A stretch of DNA of 64,000 bases, taken from assembly GCF_051900425.1 (NCBI RefSeq), contig NZ_JBHZGK010000001.1, positions 186,001 through 250,000 of the forward strand, written 5' to 3'. Of this stretch, positions 15,790-23,853 are shown piece after piece; positions within the stretch are counted from its first letter, which is position 1; every line of letters begins with the position of its first letter. The notes under the pieces were generated by a model. It was not told where the DNA came from. It ran no database searches and saw only the letters and a list, made by a program, of their open reading frames with translations. Both the position numbers and the translations under genes were made by a program. The stretch is from Frateuria_A sp051900425. GTDB taxonomy: Bacteria > Pseudomonadota > Gammaproteobacteria > Xanthomonadales > Rhodanobacteraceae.

Positions 15790-16862
15790 GCGCGGTGCTG
15801 GCCGACTGTTCGCAGCCGGCGGCACCCGTCGCCGTGGTGCTGCTGGGCACCGGCGTCGTCGGCGGCGCGCTGCTCAAGCTGCTCGATACGCCGGCGGCGG
15901 CGCCGCTGCGGCTGGTCGGTGCGGCCAACTCCCGGCGGCAGCAGACCGATCCGTGGCGGCTGGCGCAACGTAACCTGCGCGAGCAGCTGCGTCACGAGGG
16001 CGACCCGCGCGACGACGCTGCGCTGTTCGCCGCCCTGGACGCCAGCGACGCGGCGGCCAAGGTCATCGTCGACGCCACGGCCAGCGCCGCGCTGGCCGTG
16101 CGGCATGCCTCCTGGCTGGCGCAGGGTTACCACGTCGTCACCGCGAACAAGGCACTGGCCGGCGGCGAGCTGGCCGGCTGGCGGGCACTGCAGGCGGCGC
16201 TTGCGAGCGGCGCGCGCTACGGCGACGCGGCCACCGTGGGCGCCGGGCTGCCGGTGCTCTCCACGCTGCGCCGCCTGCGCCGTTGTGGCGACAGCCTGCT
16301 CACGCTGGAGGGTGTGTTCTCTGGCTCGCTCTCCTACCTGTTCAACCAGTACGACGGCAGCCTGCCGTTCTCCGCGCTGCTCGACCAGGCGCGTGCGCTC
16401 GGCTACACCGAACCGGATCCACGCTTGGACCTTTCCGGCGAGGATGTCGTGCGGAAGCTCTTGATCCTCGCCCGCCATGCCGGCTTCTCGCTGGGGAGCG
16501 ACGAGGTGGAAGTCGAAAGCCTGGTGCCGCCCGCCCTGCGCGAGGTGGACACCGCAACGTTCCTGGATCGCCTGTCCGAGCTCGACGCGGCACTGGCCGA
16601 GGGCCGCGCGCAGGCGGCCGCACGCGGGAACGTGCTGCGCTTCCTGGCCCGCCTCGACCAGCGCGGCCGTGCGCGTGTCGGGCTGGTCGAGGTGCCACCC
16701 ACGCATCCGTCCGCGCGGTTGTACGGCACCGATAACCAGTTCGCCCTCACCACCACCCGCTACAACACCCAACCCATGGTGATCCAGGGCCCGGGCGCGG
16801 GGCCGGAGGTCACCGCGCAAGCCTTGCTCGGCGATGCCCTCGCAGTGGCGTGCGGAAGCTAG
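15786..16862 (+). CDS. hom: Homoserine dehydrogenase
   Basis: A 358-residue NAD(P)-dependent homoserine dehydrogenase that reduces aspartate semialdehyde to homoserine. The Rossmann motif GTGVVGG (about 21-27), VVTANKALA and the signature GYTEPDPRLDLSGEDVVRK are present. The length matches the dehydrogenase half of ThrA, and no ACT regulatory domain is seen. Its ATG overlaps the metB stop (ATGA). Placed last in the riboswitch-controlled operon, it would couple homoserine supply to methionine demand. No clear intrinsic terminator was found in the 168 bases downstream. Confidence 0.92.
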   Translation: MSAVLADCSQPAAPVAVVLLGTGVVGGALLKLLDTPAAAPLRLVGAANSRRQQTDPWRLAQRNLREQLRHEGDPRDDAALFAALDASDAAAKVIVDATASAALAVRHASWLAQGYHVVTANKALAGGELAGWRALQAALASGARYGDAATVGAGLPVLSTLRRLRRCGDSLLTLEGVFSGSLSYLFNQYDGSLPFSALLDQARALGYTEPDPRLDLSGEDVVRKLLILARHAGFSLGSDEVEVESLVPPALREVDTATFLDRLSELDAALAEGRAQAAARGNVLRFLARLDQRGRARVGLVEVPPTHPSARLYGTDNQFALTTTRYNTQPMVIQGPGAGPEVTAQALLGDALAVACGS

Positions 16863-17030
16863 ATGGATGAGATCCTTGCCGGCAGCGCCATCGGCGGCGT
16901 GTAGCCGGCCGCCCGAGGGACATGCCGCCAGCGGTCCGACGGCGTCTGACGGGTGCTCACGGCAGGGGAGCCGGGCTCTCGCCGAGAGGCGCTCCCGGAG
17001 GCCTGGCACCGTACCAGACGGGACGCTCGG

Positions 17031-17276
17031 TCAGGACGGCTTGCCCAGCTCCCGCCAGCTCTTCTCGCTCACTTCGACATCGAACTTTTTCGCCGCCGCC
17101 TTGATGCGCGTCCATGCCTCGTCGCGTTCGTCGTCAGTGACGCCCTTGACCTGATCGAAGCGCGCAATGGCGTTGCGGACGTGGCTGGCGTCCTCCAGCG
17201 GCTCCTTGCGCTGGTCGGGAAAGGCGAAATTGCCGCGGGACAGGTCGTCCCGCTTGTCGCTATCGAGCTCTGCCAT
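17031..17276 (-). CDS. Small DUF6582-like protein
   Basis: An 81-residue, highly charged, soluble protein. It resembles a short family annotated as DUF6582, often found as a C-terminal segment of phage or stress-related proteins. The start at 17276 is preceded by a GAGGAA ribosome site, which decides against the longer open frame beginning at 17423. Features include SRGNFAFPDQRKEPL near the N-terminus and a helical region ending in SWRELGK. The function is unknown. It sits between hom (convergent) and an amino-acid permease with its own terminator, so it is probably transcribed alone. Confidence 0.7.
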   Translation of the reverse strand: MAELDSDKRDDLSRGNFAFPDQRKEPLEDASHVRNAIARFDQVKGVTDDERDEAWTRIKAAAKKFDVEVSEKSWRELGKPS

Positions 17277-17525
17277 GGGAAGGTTCCTCGGGTTGGGACT
17301 GGATCGGCCGGCGTACTGCGCAGTGAGCGGCGTGTCGGTGAACACGGCAGTCACCGCCCTCGCGCCGGAAGGGTTCCTTTTCCCGCCGGGCCGTGGCGGA
17401 TCCATCTGGTCGACGATGTTCACCCCCCGCCGGCGCGTCTTGACCGCCTGACCCTAGGGCGCAACGCGGACGATGTTGTCGCGTAAGCGGTAAGCCGCAT
17501 GTATGGACGGCGTGAGCGCTGCTTG
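17277..17525. other. Intergenic stretch without recognised gene
   Basis: Between the small DUF6582-like gene and the permease terminator no convincing open frame, repeat or RNA was recognised. It should contain the promoter of the small gene. Confidence 0.5.
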
Positions 17526-17555
17526 CAAAAAAAACGCGCGGCTCATGGCCGCGCG
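17526..17555 (-). terminator. Rho-independent terminator of the permease gene
   Basis: On the minus strand an 8-bp GC stem (17548-17555 with 17535-17542, loop of 5) is followed by eight U residues (the A-run at 17527-17534). It lies 25 bases after the permease stop codon. This is one of the clearest intrinsic terminators in the window. Confidence 0.9.
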
Positions 17556-17579
17556 TCGGGTCGTGATGATGGGTCCGGG

Positions 17580-19244
17580 TCAGTGGCCGGTGATCTTCTC
17601 GGCCTCTTCCTCGTCCGGCGGGATCTGCAACGCATCCGGATGCTGCGCCGCCTGCTCGCGCTCGGCCTCGATGGCCGGCGTGCGCCAGCCCGACGCCACG
17701 CCCCACAGGTAGAACACCAGGCCGATCACCCCGACCACGGCGAGGTCGTAGCCATAGGGAATGTAGTCCAGGCCGCCGAATTTCGCGCTGCCGATGCGCG
17801 ACACGGCCGCCAGCGTGATCAGGTACGCGATCAGCCACCACGCACCCTTCAGGTGCCGGCCGAACTCGTGCCAGCCGTGCTTGGCCGTGTAGTAGAAGTA
17901 CACCGGCAGCGCGACCACCATCAGCAGGATGATTTCGCCGGTCAGCGGCCACTTGGCCCAGTACAGCAGTTCCGCCGACATGATGAAGGCGATGCCGGCG
18001 ATCACCGGCAGGCCGGCCAGCTTGAACGGGCGGTGCAGTTCCGGCGCGGTGCGGCGCAGCGTCATCACGCTGACCGGGCCGGTCAGGTAGGAGATGATCG
18101 TCGCCACCGAGATCACCGCGGCCAGCGAGTCCCAGCCGCGGAAGAAGAACAGGAACAGGAACGACACCACCAGGTTCAGCCACATCGCCGGGCGCGGCAC
18201 GCCGGACTTCGGGTCGATGCGGCCGAAGATGCGCGGCAGCGTGCCGTTGCGCTCCATGCCGTAGATCATGCGGGCGGTGGTGGCGGTGTAGGTCATGCCG
18301 GTGCCGCTGGGGCTGACGAAGGCGTCGGCGTAGAGCAGGATCGCCAGCCAGTTGAGGTTGACCAGCACCGCCAGCTCGGCGAACGGCGAGCTGAAGTTGA
18401 TGCCCTTCCAGCCGGCCTGCGCCAGCAGATCCGGCGGCACCGCGCCAAGGTAGGCGATCTGCAGCAGCACGTAGACCACGGTCGCCAGCGCAATCGCGCC
18501 GATGATCGCGAACGGAATGCTGCGGCCCGGGTTGTGCGCTTCGCCGGCGAGATTCACCGGGCTCTGGAAGCCGTTGAAGCTGAACACGATGCCGGCGGTG
18601 GCCACGGCGGTGAGGATCGCAGCGAAATCGTTCGCGTGGCTGCCGCCGGCGGCGCCGACCGCAAGATTCTCGCCGTGGAAGCCGCTGGCGATCAGCGCGA
18701 TGCCGGTCGCCGCCGGGATGATCAGCTTGATCAGCGTGATCAGGCTGTTCGACTTGGCGAACAGCTTGACGCTCCAGTAGTTGAGCAGGAAGTACACGAC
18801 GACCAGCACCGCGGCGATGCCCACGCCCAGTGGACTGAGCTCGCCGTGGGCACCGGGCACCGCGTGGTAGAGGTCCTGCGCCCACTGCCATTTCCAGCCG
18901 GCCATGTACTGGACCGAGGCTTCGGCTTCGACGGGGATCACCGAGACGATCGCGATCCAGTTCGCCCATGCCGCGATGAAGCCGACCAGCGAGCCGTGCG
19001 AGTAGTGGCCGTAGCGCACCATGCCGCCGGACTCGGGGAACATCGCGCCCAGCTCGGCGTAGGTCAGCGCGATCGACAGGATGATCGCCGCGCCGAGCAC
19101 CCAGGCCCAGATCGCGCCGGGACCGGCCAGCTTGGCGGCGTTCCAGGCGCCGAACAGCCAGCCCGAACCGATGATCGAGCCCAGGCCTGTGAACATGAGT
19201 GCGAAAGGACCGACGTCACGCCGGATGGAAGTCTGGTTCGCCAT
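17580..19244 (-). CDS. APC-superfamily amino-acid permease
   Basis: A 554-residue inner-membrane transporter of the amino acid-polyamine-organocation superfamily, with about 12-14 hydrophobic segments. The N-terminal motif GSIIGSGWLFGAW is the unwound substrate-binding helix of APC proteins, and SFNGFQSPVNLAGEAHNPGR matches the helix-6 and following loop region. The overall type is close to proton symporters annotated for aspartate or other amino acids, but the substrate is not determined. A charged C-terminal tail (EAEREQAAQHPD...) lies in the cytoplasm. It is monocistronic, with a strong terminator downstream. Confidence 0.88.
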   Translation of the reverse strand: MANQTSIRRDVGPFALMFTGLGSIIGSGWLFGAWNAAKLAGPGAIWAWVLGAAIILSIALTYAELGAMFPESGGMVRYGHYSHGSLVGFIAAWANWIAIVSVIPVEAEASVQYMAGWKWQWAQDLYHAVPGAHGELSPLGVGIAAVLVVVYFLLNYWSVKLFAKSNSLITLIKLIIPAATGIALIASGFHGENLAVGAAGGSHANDFAAILTAVATAGIVFSFNGFQSPVNLAGEAHNPGRSIPFAIIGAIALATVVYVLLQIAYLGAVPPDLLAQAGWKGINFSSPFAELAVLVNLNWLAILLYADAFVSPSGTGMTYTATTARMIYGMERNGTLPRIFGRIDPKSGVPRPAMWLNLVVSFLFLFFFRGWDSLAAVISVATIISYLTGPVSVMTLRRTAPELHRPFKLAGLPVIAGIAFIMSAELLYWAKWPLTGEIILLMVVALPVYFYYTAKHGWHEFGRHLKGAWWLIAYLITLAAVSRIGSAKFGGLDYIPYGYDLAVVGVIGLVFYLWGVASGWRTPAIEAEREQAAQHPDALQIPPDEEEAEKITGH

Positions 19245-19432
19245 CGAGGGCCCCTGTGTCTGTCAGGCGCTGAGCGCCAAAACGGTGATGGTCGCAAAGT
19301 GGACCGGGCATGTCACCTGCGATGGCGGCTACCTGGGCCCGCGGACGTCCGGATGTCTGGTTGGGATGAGTGCGACGCTCTCCCCGGGGAGCGGGTGCCT
19401 CGTGCTGTAGGAGGCTTTCCACCAAAGCGGAT

Positions 19433-19790
19433 CCTTCCCCCGCACGCGGGGGAAGGTGCCCGAAGGGCGGATGGGGGAAGTCTTGCGAAAAGCCTGCTCG
19501 TGGATCCGGCCCAAGAGCGCCCCCATCCGCCTGTCGGCACCTTCCCCCGCAGTCGCGGGGGAAGGATTCGGTTGTGCGGGGCGGCGTTGCTACCGAACAG
19601 AAATGCCGCGGCGCGCTCCTGGAAGCCTTCCTGCCAACCGTCCGCTGACAACAGAATCCTTCCCCCGCTTGCGGGGGAAGGTGCCCGAAGGGCGGATGGG
19701 GGAAGTCTTGCGAAAGACTTACCCGTCGATCCGGCGCAAGAGCGCCCCCATCCGCCTGTCGGCACCTTCCCCCGCAGTCGCGGGGGAAGG
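19433..19790. repeat. Family B repeat cluster, two duplicated blocks
   Basis: Two near-identical blocks of about 130 bp (from 19433 and 19660) are separated by about 100 bp. Each consists of CCTTCCCCCGC stem arms flanking GAAGGTGCCCGAAGGGCGG and the inverse CATCCGCCTGTCGGCACCTT. They lie in a 681-base gap between the permease start and the end of the GH92 gene. No gene was recognised in the gap, and several apparent open frames across it are repeat artefacts. Confidence 0.8.
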
Positions 19791-19925
19791 ATTCGGTTTG
19801 GGGGAGCGAGGTAAGCCTCTACCCCTTTCCCGCCGCGAGTCCCTACGCGAGAGGGCTACATTCTCCGTTCGTGCCGAGGCCAGGGGTACCGGGGTCATGA
19901 CACCCGCTTTGGCTCGCACCCGGAG

Positions 19926-22361
19926 CTAAACCTTGCCCGCCGGCGCCGCCTGTCCGAACGACGGCGGCCGGTCCGCGGGCGCCGCACCGAACTTCAGGTT
20001 CGGCGTCGCGCCCATCTCGAACTCCAGCGTTCCGCCGGTCGCCAGTTCCGCATGGCTGATCCAGCTCTTGGTCCACGGCTTGCCGTTGAAGCGCACCGAC
20101 TGGATGTACGGCTTGTCTGGCCCGTTCCCCTGCGTGCGCACCACCAGCTTCTTGTCACCAGCGAGCATCACCTCGGCCTGGTCGAGCAGCGGACTGCCGA
20201 ACACGTAGTTCGTGCTCACCGGATCGACCGGGTACAGCCCGAGCGCCCCCATCACGTACCACGCGCTGGTCTGTCCGCAGTCTTCGTTGCCCGCCAGCCC
20301 GTCGGGTTCGGGCCGGTACATCTTTTCCAGCAGCATGCGCACGCGCGCCTGCGTCTTGTGGTGCGCGCCGGTGTAGGCATAGAGGTAGGCCACGTGGTGG
20401 CTGGGCTCGTTGCCGTGCGCGTACTGGCCGACCATGCCGGCGATATCCGGCGGCGCGTCGCCGGGCAGCGCCGAGCTGGTCTCTAACAATTCGTCGAGCT
20501 TGCGCTCGAACGCCTGCTCGCCACCGAACAGCGGCATGTAGCCGTACAGGTCGTGCTGGTTGAGGAAGGTCGCTTCCCAGGCGTTGGACTCGGTGAAGTC
20601 GCGCCACTTGGCGCCATGGCCCATCGCGCGAGGGTCGAACGGTTGCAGCCACTTGCCGTCGCTGCCGCGCGGGCGCACGAAGGTGAGCTTCTTGTCGAAC
20701 ACGTTACGGTAGTTGCGCGAGCGTTCGCGCAGGTGCTTCGCGTCGTCGTGCGCGCCGACGGCCTCGGCCAGGTGCGCCATCGCCCAGTCGTCGTAGCTGT
20801 ACTCGAGCGTCTTGCTGACCGACTCCCACTCCTTGTCGGCCGGGATGTAGCCCAGCTTGCGGTAGTCCGGCAGGCCGCGGTAGTCATCGTCCATCGCGCG
20901 CTTGCGGAAAAGCGGCCAGGCCTTGGCGTAGTCGATGCCGGTGAAGCCCTTGGCGTGCGCCTCGGCGATCACCACGATCGAGTGGTAACCGATCATGGTG
21001 CCGGTTTCCACCCCCTGCAGCGGCCACACCGGCGGCCCGTCCGGACTTTCCGCGGTCATGCGCACCAGGCCGTTGACCAGGTCGGGCACGCGCTCGCTCT
21101 GGAACAGCGTGAGCAGCGGATGCAGCGTGCGGTAGGTGTCCCACAGCGAGTAAGTGCTGTAGTTGTGCTGGCCCTTGGGCAGCGTATGCACCTTCAGGTC
21201 CATGCCGCGGTAGCGGCCGTCCACATCGCTGAACAGCGTAGGCGCCAGCATGGTGTGGTAGAGCGCACTGTAGAAGGTGCGCTTGACCGGCTCGGACGGG
21301 CTGTCGATGCGGATGCGCGAGAGCTCGCGCTCCCAGGTGTCGGCGGCCTGCTGCTGCACGCCCTCGAAGTCCCAACCGGGAACTTCCGATTCCAGGTTGC
21401 GCCGCGCGCCGTCGATGTCGACGGCCGAGATGCCGACCTTCACCAGCAGCGGCTCGCGCGCCACGTCGCTGAAATGCAGCGCGGCCTTCAGGTGCTTGCC
21501 GTGCGCCTCGCGCGAGCCAGTGGGCAGGGCCGTGTCGTCGCTGTACAGCGCGGCGCGGGCGACCGGGCGCGAGAGCTTCATGGCGAAATACATGTAGCGC
21601 CCGTTCGCCCACTGGTGCACGCGCCGGCTGCCGACCAGCAGGTCGTCGCCAACGAGTTTCAGGGTCGCGTCGCTGACCTTGGCCGGCACGTCGGGATCGT
21701 CGTGGAAGCCGTGCGCCAGGTCGACCAGCAGGTGGCCGTCGCCCTCGCCGTGGAATGTGTAGCGATGCAGGCCGGCGCGCAGCGTCGCGGTCAGCTCGGC
21801 CAGGATGTCGTGGTCGGTCAGGTGCACGCGGTAGTAGCCGGGCTGCGCCTGCTCGCCGTCGTAGCGCGAGCGGTAGCCATGGCCGGGCTGGCCGACCGCA
21901 TCGGGCGGCAGACGCGTGCTCGCGAACGCCGCTTCGTCGAAATGCGACTGGTAGTTCTTGTCCGGTAGCCCCCGCTCGCCCGGCTGCAGCAGCACCGGCC
22001 CCTGCGCCGGCATCACCAGCACGTCCAGCATGTCGCTGGCCCCGGTGCCCGAGAGGTGCGTATGCGAGAAGCCCATGATCGACCCGTCGCGCTGGTGGTA
22101 GCCCGAGCAGGCGTCCCAGCCGGCGTCGTTGGTGTCCGGGCTCAACTGCACCATGCCGTAGGGCAGGGCAGCACCCGGGAAGGTGTGGCCATGGCCGCCG
22201 GTGCCGACGAACACATCCACGAAGCGCGAGACGCCTTCGCCCGCGCCCATCGATGAACGGCCGGCGCCCAGCCGGCTCATCGCAAAACCCGGCAGCGTGC
22301 CGGCGCCGCCCAGTGCGGTCAGGGCGCCCATGCCTTGCAGGAAGCGTCTGCGGGTCACCAT
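19926..22361 (-). CDS. GH92 alpha-mannosidase with Tat signal
   Basis: An 811-residue glycoside hydrolase family 92 exo-alpha-mannosidase, which uses calcium and inversion to remove terminal mannose. Family blocks are GTGGHGHTFPGAALPYGM, GFSHTHLSGTG, the ESNAWEATF block containing the probable acid, HGNEPSHH, and GNEDCGQTSAWYV containing the probable base. The N-terminus MVTRRRFLQG followed by a hydrophobic stretch is a twin-arginine signal, so export is via Tat after folding. The ATG has an AGGAG site 8 bases upstream. It is the last gene of the cutC-GH2-GH125-GH92 operon, 64 bases after GH125. The linkage specificity is not readable. Confidence 0.93.
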   Translation of the reverse strand: MVTRRRFLQGMGALTALGGAGTLPGFAMSRLGAGRSSMGAGEGVSRFVDVFVGTGGHGHTFPGAALPYGMVQLSPDTNDAGWDACSGYHQRDGSIMGFSHTHLSGTGASDMLDVLVMPAQGPVLLQPGERGLPDKNYQSHFDEAAFASTRLPPDAVGQPGHGYRSRYDGEQAQPGYYRVHLTDHDILAELTATLRAGLHRYTFHGEGDGHLLVDLAHGFHDDPDVPAKVSDATLKLVGDDLLVGSRRVHQWANGRYMYFAMKLSRPVARAALYSDDTALPTGSREAHGKHLKAALHFSDVAREPLLVKVGISAVDIDGARRNLESEVPGWDFEGVQQQAADTWERELSRIRIDSPSEPVKRTFYSALYHTMLAPTLFSDVDGRYRGMDLKVHTLPKGQHNYSTYSLWDTYRTLHPLLTLFQSERVPDLVNGLVRMTAESPDGPPVWPLQGVETGTMIGYHSIVVIAEAHAKGFTGIDYAKAWPLFRKRAMDDDYRGLPDYRKLGYIPADKEWESVSKTLEYSYDDWAMAHLAEAVGAHDDAKHLRERSRNYRNVFDKKLTFVRPRGSDGKWLQPFDPRAMGHGAKWRDFTESNAWEATFLNQHDLYGYMPLFGGEQAFERKLDELLETSSALPGDAPPDIAGMVGQYAHGNEPSHHVAYLYAYTGAHHKTQARVRMLLEKMYRPEPDGLAGNEDCGQTSAWYVMGALGLYPVDPVSTNYVFGSPLLDQAEVMLAGDKKLVVRTQGNGPDKPYIQSVRFNGKPWTKSWISHAELATGGTLEFEMGATPNLKFGAAPADRPPSFGQAAPAGKV

Positions 22362-22425
22362 GTCGAGTTCTCCTGTGGGTCGGTGGGCGGCAACACGGAT
22401 GCCGGCCCCGGGGTGGAAAGTGGGT

Positions 22426-23853
22426 TCACGGGTTGCGCAGCAAGGCGGGTTGCGTGTCGGCGAGCTTGACGATCAGCTCGCCGAACAGGCTGTTGGCCCA
22501 GGCGAACCACGCGCGCGTGAAGTGCGCGGGGTCATCCTGGTCGAACGCCTCGTGCATGAAGCCGGTGCCCGCATCGGTGTCGCGCAACCAGCGCAGGCAC
22601 TGGCGGATCTCGGCCGGATCGTTGCTGGTCAGCGCGCGCATGGTGATCGCCATCGGCCAGATCATGCGCAGGCCCTCGTGCGGGCCGCCGATGCCCTCGG
22701 CCGCCGTGCCGCGGAAGAAATACGGGTTCTGTTCGCTCCAGGCGCGCGCGCGGGTGCGACGGTAGCGCGGATCGGCGGTCGCGCAGCAACCGAGGTAGGG
22801 CAGGCTGAGCAGGCTCGGCGCGTTGGCGTCGTCCATGAACAGGCGGTTGCCGTAGCCGTCGATCTCGTAGGCCCAGTAGTCGCCGTCGGCATCGGGCACG
22901 CGGCCGTCGCGTTCGATGGCCTTGGCCACGTCGTCGGCCAGCGCCGTGCAGTCGCCGGCAAAGCCCGCGTCCTGATGGATGGCGCGGCTCATCGTGGCGA
23001 GTTGGCGCAGGGAGGCCACGGCGAACAGGTTGGCCGGCACGAACAGGGGGTAAAGGCACGCGTCGTCGGACGGCCGGAACATCGAGTGGATCATGCCGTT
23101 GGGGCGTGTCGGGTTGCCGTAGCCCTCCAGCGCCAGCGTCTCGGTGGGGCGGTCGCTGGTGCGCTGGAAGTGGTACGGGCCGCGGCCGTGCCTGCGTTGC
23201 TGCTCGCGGAAGGTTTGCACGACCCGGTGCATGGCCGCGCGCCAGTCATCGTCGAACGGCGTGGTGTCGCCGGTTGCCTGCCAGTAGCCGTGCGCCAGGC
23301 GGATCGGCCAGCACAGCGAGTCGACCTCCCATTTGCGCTCGCCCACGCCGGGCTTCATGTCGGTTTCGTCGCTGCGCGCCCACGACAGCGGCTGGGCGTG
23401 CGGATCGGGCATGAACGCGTTGGCGTAGGGATCCAGGCGAATGCAGCGCGCCTGGCGCCGGATCAGCCCATGGAACAGCCGCTGCAGCGCGCGGTCCTGC
23501 TTCGCCAGCGGCAGGTAGGGCGCAACCTGCGCGGAGGAATCGCGCAGCCACATCGCCTCGATGTCGCCGGTGATCACGAAGGTGTCCGGCTTGCCCTCCA
23601 GCGTGCCCAGCTCGACCGTCGTGTCGAGCGTATTCGGATAGCAGTTGCCGAACATCCAGGCGAGCTTGGGATCGCCGATGCGGGCCTGTACGCGCGCCAG
23701 CTCGCGCTCCACCACGTCGCTGGTGAAGCGGCGCTTGCCCGGCGGCGGGCGCTTGCTGGCAAAGCCGGGCGTGCGGGCCATGGCGACGTCGCCGATGGCG
23801 CCGGCGGCTGCCGTGGTGCCCAGCAGTTTGAGGAAGTCGCGGCGGGTGGTCAT
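22426..23853 (-). CDS. GH125 exo-alpha-1,6-mannosidase with Tat signal
   Basis: A 475-residue protein of glycoside hydrolase family 125, whose known members remove non-reducing alpha-1,6-mannose. The hallmark ITGDIEAMWLRDSSAQV and later GHP/NGM-type blocks (RPNGMIHSMFRPSDDA, FVPANLFA, MHEAFDQDD) are present. MTTRRDFLKLLG followed by a hydrophobic stretch is a Tat signal. The ATG at 23853 overlaps the stop of the GH2 gene (ATGA), giving translational coupling and fixing the start; an upstream in-frame extension is spurious. With GH92 and GH2 enzymes it would complete trimming of high-mannose glycans. Confidence 0.92.
   Translation of the reverse strand: MTTRRDFLKLLGTTAAAGAIGDVAMARTPGFASKRPPPGKRRFTSDVVERELARVQARIGDPKLAWMFGNCYPNTLDTTVELGTLEGKPDTFVITGDIEAMWLRDSSAQVAPYLPLAKQDRALQRLFHGLIRRQARCIRLDPYANAFMPDPHAQPLSWARSDETDMKPGVGERKWEVDSLCWPIRLAHGYWQATGDTTPFDDDWRAAMHRVVQTFREQQRRHGRGPYHFQRTSDRPTETLALEGYGNPTRPNGMIHSMFRPSDDACLYPLFVPANLFAVASLRQLATMSRAIHQDAGFAGDCTALADDVAKAIERDGRVPDADGDYWAYEIDGYGNRLFMDDANAPSLLSLPYLGCCATADPRYRRTRARAWSEQNPYFFRGTAAEGIGGPHEGLRMIWPMAITMRALTSNDPAEIRQCLRWLRDTDAGTGFMHEAFDQDDPAHFTRAWFAWANSLFGELIVKLADTQPALLRNP

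Noticed and set aside
17031..17423. A 130-residue form of the DUF6582-like protein
   Set aside because: The upstream 49 codons lack coding character and the inner ATG has a GAGGAA site at proper distance.
19313..19765. Open frames of about 90-150 codons across the family B repeats
   Set aside because: They encode Pro/Ala/Gly-rich repeats, occur in several frames and strands, and have no ribosome sites.
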